64,000 nucleotides of DNA, taken from Solea solea (taxonomy: Eukaryota; Chordata; Actinopteri; Pleuronectiformes; Soleidae). Shown here in pieces: positions 36,501 to 48,808 of the stretch (position 1 is the first letter of the stretch; the number at the start of each line of letters is the position of its first letter). Both the position numbers and the translations under genes were made by a program. Where the stretch lies: the NCBI RefSeq assembly GCF_958295425.1, contig NC_081146.1:19663458-19727457 (forward strand), read 5' to 3'. The notes under the pieces were generated by a model. The model was not told the DNA's origin and did no database searches. It worked only from the letters and a program-made list of their open reading frames with translations.

Positions 36501-39500
36501 AGAGGATTTATTGTGGTTCATTTCAGATCATGTCATATTGCAACAGATTATTTTAATCCTGACGAAACCTCTAAATTCCATCTGAAAATGATGCCTGGAT
36601 TATTTTGTTATATATATTCTGCTCCACAAAGATGAGAGTAACCCCTCATTCTTGGGGAGCCTTTTTGTTTCACTATATTTTATGTTATTATTATTTACAA
36701 CGACAAGCCACACTATTAAAACTTATAACAGACTTTAAAGTTGCAGTTTATGAATGAATGTCTGTTTTCAGTTATTTTCCAGCCATAACTGTAACACTAC
36801 CAGTTTTAATATTTTGGCTTATCTTTGTATGTAAGCTATTATACTGAGGTATTATAACTTTACTCCTGAAATATTGCACATTTTGTCTTGAAATATTACA
36901 ATTTCCTTGCCAAATGCTTCATTCTGTTCCTGGAAATATTATGACTTGTTTTTATAAGAATGGAAAATCCATCTTCTAGACAAGAATTTACGCTCTAAAA
37001 AAAAAAGTACAATATTGCCCCATAAAATACTATCCATTTAAAATAGATCTAAAGTATCATGACTTATTATGAGATACTGAATTTCCTCAACTGTGGCCTT
37101 AATATTAGAGTGGAAAAATGCACTTGCAACGTCAAATTCAGCTTGGGCCCAGTGATGCCAGTTGAACATGCAGTGCTGGAGATGTGACAGAATTTAGTAA
37201 TAGCTGTTTAAATAACATTTCTACTATTAAGTACAAAACAGTTACATTATTGACACTGACAGAACATAGCTTAATCTTGGCATAGTTTAGGCTTTAACAA
37301 AATTTCACTTATTTACTGCAGTCCTCACTGCTGCTCGTCTTATTAATCATGTCGGTGCAACAGTCTGTTCGCACAGAAATACAATATCCTCTTCTCAGTG
37401 CACTGTTGGTTTTCCACAGAAGTGTTGAATAAAAGAAAAGTCTGCAGGAGAGGAAACATGCTCTGCAATCATCTAATTGTCTGTGACAGTAAGCAACATT
37501 TATTTGACGCTTCTAGTAAAGGGGCCTGAATTGAGTGAGGGACTGCTGCTGCTGCTGCTCCTGCATGCGCTGGCTCGATCAACAGGCAAGTCAGAATGAT
37601 AGATGTTCCCCAGAAGTGCTAATATGGACGGCAGCATCAGAACAGGCTGGGGACTGATGAGGCTAAATTAATTTTCCCTGGAATGAAACTCATAAATCAC
37701 AGCTGACAAGAGCCACTTTGTGAGAGTTGTGTTTTTGTCTGCCTTGCCAGCCGCTCACAGAAGAGAGGCAGGAAACATTTATCCTGTGGTGGCATAGGAA
37801 ATTCCACGCTATCTAGTCAAGAGATGAAAATGAATCAGTCAGTTGACTGAGTGGAAATCCTCCTTTCTCAGAAATGACACAATCAGCTGTACTCAGAAAT
37901 GGAGTCAGTGCGAAAGCAAGACTATGTGACCTGTTAGTCATATGCGAGGCCCAGACACTGCTTAGCATAATAAAACACAAAGCCCACCCTAAAGCTGGTG
38001 TTTGATTTACTCAAACATCAGAACCCACTTTCTGTGTAATATAAAGGGATTGACATATTTGTGAATTGTCATTGTGATGATGTACAATGTTGCATATGAG
38101 TAACATGGTTATCTTTACCACTACAAAACTTTAACTGATTATCCACTGTTTATACCGTTTATACAGGGTGACAGAGCAAGATTATACCACATTGAACTAA
38201 CTATTAAAGAGAGGCTAAAGGGGGAATTTGGATGACTGTCTAGCACTAACTCAAAGACAGTGAGACACAGAGAAGCAAAAACACTGTTGACACTTATTAG
38301 ACATCTCATGACTGGTCAGGAAATGTACATCAACAAAGACCATGAACATTTTTTTACCATTCACTTCCTAAGAGCTATTAGATTCACATTCATTTAGTGT
38401 GTAAATTGACTAATGAAATAGATGTGACTGTGGAATTGTGTACTACTGTATGTTCAAACACTCAGTGATTAGACATCTCCACACTCATTTCCATTCAGAA
38501 GAACTCATGGATGATGTACTGCTTCACAGGAACTCAGGTATGAAAAGCTATGAATCAGCCATTATCTCATTAACAGTAAAGATCTTGGAGCATTGCTTTC
38601 TCAAGAATGAATCAAAAGGAAGGGAAAGATCAGCACACTATAAGTCTCTGATTTAATAAATACATGTTTTATTGCCAGTGATGTTTTGAGCACATACTCT
38701 TGCTCAGACTACTGATAAATAGTCACCTTCTTTCTTTTCACTGCTATGAAAATTGTGCTTGATCCAGCACCCTTAAAAATGTTTTTCTGGATGTGTATGT
38801 CCTTTTTCTATTCTTAAAAATGAATCACCTCTGTTGTGGCTGCCAAAGATCCATTATTCTTACCTTTCCTCTGCACAGGAAAGCCATTAACGTGCACCAC
38901 TGCTCCTGTTTGCCTCCTCCTCCTCCCACCACTGGGGCTTTCTCATGGGCCAGCAGGCTGACGAAGCGGGCTGCCTGTCTAGGACTCTCCAGCAGCCGGC
39001 CGGCCCGCAGAACACGCACATAGGAACATACTGGTCTGTTGATGCCGTTTTCATCCTGTAAAACACACAGACACAGGTCACGGGACAGCAATAATCATGA
39101 TTAGAACCCCCCCCCAAAGCCACTAACATGCTAAATTAATGTGTCAATGTTAAAGTGCAAATAAAATCAGGTTGATGCAAAAAAACAAATGCAACACAAA
39201 AATTTTAAAGAACCTGTGCAAATATCTTGACCATTTTGGATTGGTGTGACGGTCGTATTTCCAGGAACTCCCTCCACCACTGTTTGGCATAAACCAGGAA
39301 GAGCCTCTCCTTCTCTGCCGTCCTATGCCTCTCCAGTGATTGCTGAATGAGAAACACACAGTGACATCATGCACTAAAAATAGAGCTTTAATGTATCTTT
39401 AACAATGACGCCTTTATATCAACTCTCAGCAGTATTGATCCTTCGTGGGATTCATTGTGAGTTCACAGTAGCTGGGCGATGAGTTTTCCTGTAACTGCTG

Positions 39501-42028
39501 AAACCTGATGAAGCTGATGAATAAATAGAAAAATGGAAGGGGGGGGCTCCAGGGTGCTGACCTGTGTGCTGATGATGTCAGTGCTCAGAGTCTCTGTGAG
39601 AGGAGGGTAGAGCTCCAGGCTGACTGTCAAAACACCAGCTGGGACTTTACATTCACTTCCTGGTGAGAAACGCAGACACAGGTTTAAATAAACAACTATA
39701 TTCCCCTGCTAATTAACAGTTAGTACAAAGAAAGGTGGGCCAGGACCCCTCCAAGACCATTAATGAGATTCAGTTTTCCCTCCTCAAATGTTAGATAACT
39801 TGATAATTATCTCTCTCTCTCTGATCTTTGCTGCTTATTTCTTTTAAAATAGTGTTCCATCTCCTGAACGAGGTTTAGATGGTAATAAAGAAGACTGACA
39901 TATTCAGCCTGTGAAGAAGATATTTTAAGAGGATATTAGACAAAGTCATTGGGAGGCCAATGTGTTACAGTTGGGGGAATCTATATTTTGACTGCCTAAA
40001 CATAAAAGCATTCAGTGTGGCAGGATCAGCCAGAAATACAGTCTTTAAAGGCACAGTATGCTAACAGTAACTTGGAAATATATCAATTTGTGAGAACAAA
40101 TTGTTTCTTCAGATGACATAAACCCACCTGCATCAGCTGACACAGCCGGTCCTATATTATAAAACTTTACAACTTGTTTGACTAATATTTCAGTAATATT
40201 ATATTAGCAGCTGCTTCCCATTGAATGATTGATTATTTTATTAATTCATAAAAGCATAATGCTGTATGTACACAGCTGCATTCAAGTACACAACCATTGG
40301 ACATAAAATCGGAAGTTTTCCCTGAAGAGTCTATTAAAAAAAATCTACTGCTTGATATTTGATAACTTATGTGAAATGCTTCTTAACAAAAGGACTCGTG
40401 CAATCTGTTGTGACTTTAGTAAGAGGACCTTTGTGTGGCAGCTTGTTTCCAATACAAATTTAAATCTTTATTGACCAACGGATACTTTTTTCACTACAGC
40501 AACTATATTCCTGGTGTCTTGTATGTCACAATAAGCAACTATTTAGAGATGCTACGTACAAAAAATAAAGAAAAGTCAATCCCTCACCAACTCCCATAAG
40601 CTCTACAGCAAAGCAGGTCTTTCCAGAGGATGTGCTGAGGACTGTCCTCCAGTCCAGGAAGTAGGATGAGACCAGTGTCGTCTCACTGGAGGTGTTCGTC
40701 TTGATCAGCACCAAATGAACCGGGTCACATACGGACAGCAACTCTGTAGCATCTGCCATTTTATTGCCCTCTCCTGCAGCAACCAACAAGTTTTAATATA
40801 TGATAATAATCTAATAATATCTGAAGTCACATGACGCAGCAGGGACATTGAGGTTGATTTACATACCTATGCCATCTCTGTGGATCTCTAAGAGGAAGCC
40901 CTCCTCCAGGCTGGGATCACAGGCACAAGGCACTGGCTTTGAGCGAAACCTCTGGTTGCGGAAGTGCAAGTAGAGTGTGAACGTAGAGAACACTTGACCT
41001 GGTAAAGGCTCTGGCTCATGGAGGTGCTCCAGAAACGCCTTCCCTCCAAGTACTTGGAGATACAGGTAACGCCGTAATGGATTAACATTGGCTGAAAGAA
41101 ATATGAAGAATGTAATAAAACATTCAGTATTTTACTCATTCACTGATGAAAGAATAATAATATAGGCTATGTTATTATATTGTTGATTTGCAGTCATAAA
41201 TAGTGTTGCTTACATTTCTTCAGCTGCTTCAGCTTTAGCTCTTCAGCAGTGATATCTTTGTTGACAAAGTTAGCCCCAGGCTTTGGAGGAAGTCCTTTTT
41301 CTGCATCTGTGGGTGCGTCCTATAAGAGCAGACAACTTTATATACTAGACAACCTACACAGGTTGAAATTAGTATCTCAACACAAGTATTTGATTTCGGC
41401 ATTCAACATTCTCCCTATATCATCTCTTAAGGATTTCCACAGTTCAATGCATGTCTGAGAGAAGCTTGTGTGAAAGATGCCAGCAAAATGATTGCTATAC
41501 CTGAGTTAAGCGGAGGTCCTTCATTACATCATCAATGATACCCCTGCTCTGCAGAGCACGGAGAAAAGTGGCCTCAGACAGAGATTGATGTGATTGCCCT
41601 TTATCATCCTTCAGAGTCTCAGCCAACACCTCCCGAATCTTCCCATGGATATCCATCTGATAACCAGGAAAACAAGGAATGAACACCACTACCCCATTCA
41701 CATTTGCATTACCACAACATTGTTCACAAGGAGATGTTGCACATTTACCTATAATGGTTTACCTATAAAGTTTTTTGTGTAAACAAATAATGTATAATTG
41801 ATATGACACAGGAAGTAAAGGATATCATATAGAATATGCTGCAAATTGCGTCCTCTCACACTTTTATTCGATAAACAAACTTCTCATTATACCGGCTTTA
41901 TTGAAATAATGGCAGTTGGTCTTGTTTAATAGCGTTAACGTGTATTGAAAGTGCAGCTCGCTCACCTTGAGAAGGTGGTTGTTGATGATCTGCTTCAGCT
42001 CGGAAGCTTTCTCTGGAGGCAGAGACAT
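33580..42028 (-). CDS. cep76: CEP76, centrosomal protein of 76 kDa (13 coding exons)
   Basis: Centriolar protein; the human family member restrains centriole re-duplication and binds CP110. Exons in gene order: 42028-41966, 41656-41501, 41319-41214, 41091-40867, 40773-40588, 39659-39562, 39342-39214, 39055-38864, 36344-36178, 35674-35515, 35375-35202, 34655-34438, 33718-33580. Every junction is GT-AG, phases agree, and the sum is 2013 nt, giving 670 residues (human about 659). The start MSLPPEKASELKQ and the end ACKYRSVL match the family as I remember it. A C2-like region spans about residues 110-260. A transglutaminase-like region contains GDCEDH (Cys388) and HTWVL (His419), the usual Cys and His positions of that fold; whether it is active is unknown. 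GGGGGKQEQWCTL (about 364-376) is another family signature. Introns 8 (2.5 kb) and 7 (about 0.16 kb) mark the size range. No frameshift was seen. Confidence 0.96.
36345..38863 (-). other. CEP76 intron 8, largest intron
   Basis: This 2.5 kb intron separates the exon ending in CRGK from the exon starting GDCEDH. It is AT-rich and holds a short CTG/CTC run near 37543-37562. Around 37560-37760 there is a unique, balanced-composition stretch. I saw no transposon ends or coding exon in it. Confidence 0.7.
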
Positions 42029-43700
42029 TATTTCAGCTGCTTCTGGTTAGCTTTAAAGCTAAATGGCTAACGACATTAGCAATAGGGTGCTACCACGAAA
42101 GAACAATTCCGTGTTTACTCTAATCTGAGCCGTGTTTGCTAATTGTTTACATATATGCGTAGAGTGTAAACAAAGCAAGCCTTTCGTTTTGAGGGTTATC
42201 ACCCATGACAACCACTAGTGACAGACGTCCGTTTAAATTGTGGCGGAAAAGCCGGGGTAAAGTGTCCTTCTTCTTCTCCTAGTTTCACGGAGGTGGGTAT
42301 TCATCTTTTGCCGTATCACCGCCACCTACCGCTCCGGATCGTGGATCGCAGATCGATGAGCCAGTCCTACTACTCAGGTAAATGCAGAACTCACTCGACG
42401 CCATACATTTTTTAATTTAGGTCATGTTGAATCCCTCAGTACGAACCACTGCAACAATTCCTAAAAGATATTATAAACGTTTTCGATCTTTACTGGATGT
42501 TTTAATCGCCAACGATACCTCATTTGTTTCCCATTAGCGAGAACTGCCCGGAAGTTAAGGAGTTGTCTTACATTTTTAGCGGAAGTTGTGCATTCTTTGC
42601 GCCTGATAAAAACCGAGAAAATATGTATAAAAGTATATTCGGCACATTTGTCAAGGCTTTGTATTTTTTATAAACCTAAACCCATTCACAGTTTGTATGA
42701 AATACCTAAAAGGGATACTTGAGTAAAAGTACAAGTATCTTACCAGAAAATTACTTGGTGGTAGAAGTTGAAGTCACTTTTTTTATAATATTACTTACTA
42801 TATAATATTACTATTAAAATTCTTTAAGTATGTGACATTTGCTGTACTGAAGTATCAAAAGCAATTTTCTAATATGAAATATACTTAAGTTTTAGAAGTG
42901 AAAGCAAAAGTATTTTTTAAAAAATAGTATCAAGAATTGATTCATGGTAGCTCAGTGGTAGGGTGAGTTGTCTTTCAACTGGAGGGTTGTGGGTTCAATT
43001 CCTGGCTCTGCTAGACTATGTGTCTTTGAGCAAAACACACAACCCCATGTTGAAGTGTGTGAATGGCAAAACTGTAGTGTAATGCAGCTCATCAAGACTA
43101 CATAAATACAGACCCCTACCAACTCTTATTCTGATTTTATTTGGATAGTAAGAGGAAATGTGGAGTTGTTGCTAAAAATATAAATAAAGTAGAGAACAGA
43201 TACGTGAATTTTGTTCTTAGGTACAGTATCACTGCCCATTTGTCTCTTTAAGTCGCGTTTTTGGTCTTTCTTGATTATATCTGTTGACAGTCTGAGAAAT
43301 ATAAATATAGGCATGCAGTTTTCACTACATGTCTGCAAAATGCACACATCTGTTCATATGTTCTAATATCAAATCCATTACTTTTACATGATTTTTTTGC
43401 TGGCATATCAAAATATGTCATTTCTGATACTTTCTCCCCCACATACAGCAATGTCATCACCCAGACAAGAGAAAATAAAATTACTGCAGTAGTCAGTATA
43501 AGCAAGGCCTCTTCTTGAAATATTGAATCAATTCCTGGAAACCACAGTGAGAGACCTCCAGTCTGACTGCATTGATTTCACTCATGGTCAGAATGTAATT
43601 ATGGAGGGATGGGGAGAACACAGTGTGGGTGGACACGGTAGATCTGCTTCATACAGACACAAAATTACAGGAAATAATACAAGCAGACAAACAGGATTTG
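42029..43700. other. Intergenic region between CEP76 5' end and PTPN2 3' end
   Basis: Contains the CEP76 promoter side (about 42.03-42.3 kb, several CG dinucleotides). Divergent on the plus strand, an ATG at 42356 is followed after MSQSYYS codons by a GTAAAT donor-like site at 42379; no following exon was found. AT-rich unique sequence follows, then a tRNA-derived SINE at about 42943-43128. From memory, human CEP76 shares a divergent promoter with PSMG2, but I could not recognise PSMG2 here. Confidence 0.5.
42943..43128 (+). repeat. tRNA-derived SINE with intact A and B boxes
   Basis: An RNA polymerase III A box (TAGCTCAGTGG, 42948-42958) and B box (GGTTCAATTCC, 42992-43002) are spaced as in a tRNA. 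A non-tRNA body follows that resembles common teleost SINEs (a stretch with GTGTGTGAATGGC and a CTACATAAATACAG-type end). The 3' part does not fold as a tRNA acceptor, so this is a SINE and not a tRNA gene. Family name not assigned. Confidence 0.7.
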
Positions 43701-43715
43701 ATAAAAAAAATGTTG

Positions 43716-45172
43716 TTTATTTGAATCTGTGTTTCATATTGTTTGCTATTTTTCTCCAAAACACCATCTGTCATGTTTCTCACCACAGCTAAGTAATGTA
43801 CAAAACTCCCCTGAAGTCTTATGTGGAAAACAAGCATCAATGGAATGTAATGGTCAAACTTTTCTGGGTTAAATGAACGTAGAGTCAAAGCCATGGAACC
43901 AGCTGATCACTAATACATCAGGTCATGTCAGGAGTCGGCATGTGCTAATGTCACATCTGATGCAAGTCATACCTCTGGCGAATCAGTCACTGTAAATGTT
44001 GTCCGTGTTATTATGTGGGAAACAACAGCTTACATAAACCTTGTTCTGTACTGATGGAGTGAGGAAATATTGGAGCACACATTTTCCCACTTCACTAACT
44101 TCCAAGGCACATCAAAAGCCATCTCAAACCAGCAAACGGTTGACGACATTTGCCACGAATAATTCAAATCAAGATGAAACGTCCAAATTGCACGAGTGTA
44201 GCTTTACATTGGTCCTGGTAATTGACAACCAATTTGGTGACACGTGGGTTCAAATGAAAAAGTCACGTGCAACACAAAAGGTGCTGTGACACAGAACACT
44301 ACGCAATGCAGGTGTACATTATGTCAAAGATCTTCCAGAAAACACATCCGATACAAAGAGGGGAACAAATCAACAGCTTGCCTGGCTGGTATTTCGATAA
44401 AAAAAAATAAATGGACAGCTTTGCTTTGGTTTCCATAAACGAGATAACCTGAAAACACATGAACCCATCCAGTGGGTGAATACACACATTAAGCTTTGAG
44501 CTTCTACGATTCATATGATACACAAAACCTATGAAAAAATGTGCTAATTTAACAGAAGGTAAATGGTTCATGGTTAGAGTCTGAAACATAATAGGGATGT
44601 CCTGCTCAATGTAAATGGAAGAACAAGTGGTGCTCTGGTGATCCTTTAAATGCATGCATGAAATGTGAATTTCGTTACAGGAGGAAAAAAAACACACTCC
44701 CAAGGCTGATGTTTAAGAAGTGGAATCACCCTACATATTTATGGTAGGATGGGCAGTCAACACAAGTCATTTTGAAATGCAAAATGTAAAACACGTCCAA
44801 AGATTATCAACCATTACAAATAAAGAATGCAAAAATAAACTTGTCAGAGTATTTTTTGTCTTTTTTTTTTGTTTTACTGCACCTTTAGTAAAATTCTTTC
44901 AAAGCCATTTATGATACAGTACATTCATCAACAGTGACGAGAAGGAAAGGAAATCAAATCATCGTGCTGGCACAGAGATCCTGAGATGTTACTATTTTTA
45001 AGATGTTACATGAAAAATATACACACACTCATTTGATCTAGCGCTCCCGCATTTTGACCTTAAAGAAATAAATACCCTCAGTTATGCACATCATCCAATT
45101 CTGCTAAGAGAAGTACCTAAACCCAGGTACTGGTGCAACTTAAGAGTCAGTTTGTAAGTCAGCCAGTGTGTT
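43716..45172 (-). other. ptpn2: PTPN2 3' UTR and poly(A) signal candidate
   Basis: About 1.46 kb of non-coding, AT-rich sequence follows the PTPN2 stop. The first AATAAA that I can place on the minus strand is at 43716-43721 (TTTATT on the plus strand). No open exon or transposon end was recognised inside, which fits a long 3' UTR. Confidence 0.45.
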
Positions 45173-46865
45173 TCACTGGGAGTACATCCAGCAAACCAGC
45201 AGGCCGGCGGCCAAAGCCGCACCGGCACCGACATTGAGCAGGACGGGCTTCCAGGACAGCCACTTCTCTCGTTTCCTCTCGGAGTCAGTCAGTCTCTGTT
45301 TCATCAGCTGGACCTTCTGTGCAGTGCTGGCAATCCTCTCTTCACGGTGTCGCTTTCTGACACTTAAGTAAGAGTCAGACAAGAGGAAGTGGTGAGAAAA
45401 CCAGTGTGAGCAACACATTACTACATCACTGTTCATAAAAGTGTGGTTTTCAACTTTAAACAATCAATAATGTGAGGTGAAACATATGAAGTAAATGTGT
45501 TGTCAGTCCTAGCTCATGCAAACATTCCACATGTGTCTCAAATACAATTTCTAGCCTGCTCCATTTAGCTGGATTTGGAACTTTTAAAAGTTACTGGGCA
45601 AAAACCTAAACAGGAATTCAATAACAGTCCACAAGAGAGAAGAAAAAAAGGCAATACCCAAAAATATGACAGATATTAGGGGAAGCTACAAGTAAACTTC
45701 AGTTGATTTAAAAAAAATAAAAATTCAGCATAATCACGTCTCGGGTGTCAGTTCACATTACGAGTCATTTCTCACATGTGGTTTTGATATGAGACATACT
45801 ACTAAGGTCTGGATCAAACTTTCCACATTCTATGTGAGTGAAAAGCTTTGATTTACTGCATTTTCGTTCATGCCCACGGTTCCGCTCTTAAAAATAAGGG
45901 TGCGAGTCATTCTAGCATTCCACGAATGTCAACTCAATCTCTCATTCAATTCCAGTAAGGCCAACTTCTTACCAGGAGTTCACCCTCGTTTTTATGTTCT
46001 TGGATTCTTTGAACAGAGAGATGTGTTGGTACCAGCAGACCTCCTCACATTATTATCTGAAGCAGCTTTCCAAGTTACCATCTTTGTTGTCTCTTTTGAC
46101 CAAAACAACAGCGTGCCACCAACTGGATTTGAAAGTGTTGTGCTACATGGAGCATGAGGCGTCAGCACCCATGGTCTACATGGACTCAAACTGGAGGTTT
46201 ACTCACTGACGGCAGATAACAAAATGATGCTACAAGGACCCCAGCAGACCTCTGTGGACACAGATGATCGGTCCCTAAGGGCTTGCACGGGTCAAAGACT
46301 GCGTAGCATGTGACCACCATTACCAGTCCATTGTGTAGTGTGTGAACTCACAACAACAACAAAGACTCACACACATAGCACACATGACAGTAAGTCATGA
46401 AATGTGAACTGCACACCAATCATTCAACTCTGAAATGTATGTCATGTGAACTCAGCTGAACTTACTTTCCGGAGTTCTCCGCCACATCGTGGTCTTGGTT
46501 GTCTGGCTCTGTTGCCAGCAGGTGGTCTCCTGAGTCGGCCTGCAGCTCCACACAGGGTGCTGCCTGGCCGTTGGGCCTGCTGTCGTTGAGGTGAAGTCTG
46601 GGTGGAGGTGGCGGCGGGGGAAGATCTGATTCCAGAGAGGAATGCTTGTTTTCCAGCAGATGCTTGTTTTGCTACAAGACAAAAAGGAGATAACATAAGT
46701 TTTGTTCTCCCAAAACAACCAACTTCTGACAAACCAAGGAAACTATTTTTTTTAATATATTATGGACAGCTCATTTGGTTGATTATCACATTGGTCTCTG
46801 TGCACATTTTATGAAATACAGATTAAAAAACGTAAGCCTAAAAAGATACAGGAAACTTGGGTAGA

Positions 46866-46896
<31 letters not shown>

Positions 46897-47564
46897 GGAT
46901 GTAACGATTACCGGTATGACGATAAACCGCGGTAAAATTCCCGACGGTTATCATACCGTTTCAAATTTTAATTATCGCTAAAACCGTGATTGATTACCGC
47001 AACTGATTACCGAAAAACTCACAGTGATACTGCTCATTTCCTGGAGAAGCAGCAGCACCTGAACGGCACTCACTCAAGCGGGCGCACATGCGCAGTTTGC
47101 ACTGTCTGTCCAGCGACAACACGGCTGAAGCCACCTGCGCTCCAGAGATTACCCCCCGTAAAATCAGAAATCTGGGCATATTTTGTATTTTTAAAGGATG
47201 TTGAGGGTAAAATAATTGAAGACAATCAATCCTTGTGCAGAAAATGCAAAAAAAAAATCTCCGCGAAGCCACTTCCAATATGATGAGCCATCTCCGTGAC
47301 CACCACACACAACTTTTCAGCGGGTAAGTCAACAAAAACGGGATTTCGGAATAGTGGGAAACGTCATGGTTTGTCTCGCGAAAGCGAGTAGTGTGCAGAC
47401 GACACATACCGTAGCAGACCAAAATGTGTTTGTTTCTGTGTTTTTTTATTTAATTTTTATGCTGTGTACGACCGCTGCTACTTTATTATTATCCGACACA
47501 GAGTGAGGACCTGTGTGTGTGTGTGTGTGTGTGTGTGTCAGTCAGTCAGATGATAATTATTATA

Positions 47565-47597
<33 letters not shown>

Positions 47598-48771
47598 AAT
47601 AATAATTATAATAATCATATAATATAAAATATCTTTTTTTAAATAAAACTTGGTTAAAAGATTTCAGTGTGTGTGTTCAGTACTTTTGGAACATTTTGAA
47701 CACATCTAATAATACCGTGATAATATTGATAACCGTGATAATTTTGGTCACGATAACCGTGATATGAAATTTTCATATCGTTACATCTCTAATATATATA
47801 TATATGAAAAATGTGAATATAATCCTCACATTCTATTTAAAGCTAGATTTAAGCTTCAACATTACCATGTAAGGTGCTTTGTAACACTTGAACTAAAACA
47901 TCTATCAAAATGTTGCTTTATTGGAGCATTTCTGCAAAGCACCACACAGCTCCGGTGTAAATAACACAGCCAGCGATGCAATTTAATTTAATCCAATGTA
48001 GAAACTGGGCATGGCTTGTATTTGTTTTAGGACTTTGCATGACTGAATCTCCACAACAGAAAGGATTGAACCACATCAGTAAAAGCAGTCAGAAGACCGT
48101 ACACAATGAGACATCTAGAAAATCCAGTCAGGATCACTGTTGCATAGAACAAAATGTGCAGGTGACAAGCTCTACATCCTCATGAATGAACTACCTGTGT
48201 GGCTGTGTTATCCGTAAGAATGAGCTTGGCTCCCTCGATGACAGCCATGTAAGAGAAGCGGAGCTGGTCGGGAGTCTGGATCAGGCCCATTCGGTATTCC
48301 CTCATGTCCAGCAGCACCTTCTGTATGTCCACTGAGGATGGATTCTTTCTCTTGTCTATCTGCAAACACAACACAACAACAAACTGAATATTTTAAAATG
48401 AACTACATCGTTCAACCTTGAGCAGCTACAACAAGTAAACTGCAACCTAATGGCATTATACCATCAGTCACGAGGGACACTTTTATAAGCACTTTTGTGG
48501 ATTATATTTGCATACTTGTTTGCTACATTGCTGTATTGTGTGTTGCCAATTTACTATTCTTTCACCACTGTCTTCCTTTGAGCAATATCTCTGTACCCCA
48601 GTCGAGGTTTACATACAATTTGTTAGTTAGTTTGCCTGTCTTTGCGTTTGTTAAAAGGGATTAGGCTAATTTTTTTGAAAATTGGTGGGTGGGTGGGATA
48701 TGGATCAATTATATTTTGGAGCAGATTTTGTTTTCACTTTTGAATTATTATAGAAAAACAAGAGTAACAAT

Positions 48772-48808
<37 letters not shown>

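Larger units (their letters stand above)
46672..48194 (-). other. PTPN2 intron 7 carrying a hAT relic
   Basis: The intron joins the exon ending TDNTATQ to the exon beginning [10 protein letters not shown]. Most of its length is a hAT-type transposon remnant inserted within an (AT)n run (46867-46893 on the left, with a shorter AT run after the right end). The remaining sequence is AT-rich and without recognisable features. Confidence 0.7.

Noticed and set aside
42356..42378. Plus-strand ATG followed by donor as a real gene start
   Set aside because: Only seven codons, no recognisable protein and no downstream exon before 45 kb.
42945..43015. tRNA gene
   Set aside because: A and B boxes are present, but the 3' half runs into a SINE body and no acceptor stem closes.
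46994..47422. Long minus-strand open stretch in PTPN2 intron 7
   Set aside because: Lies antisense within the hAT relic, whose plus strand carries the recognisable BED finger.
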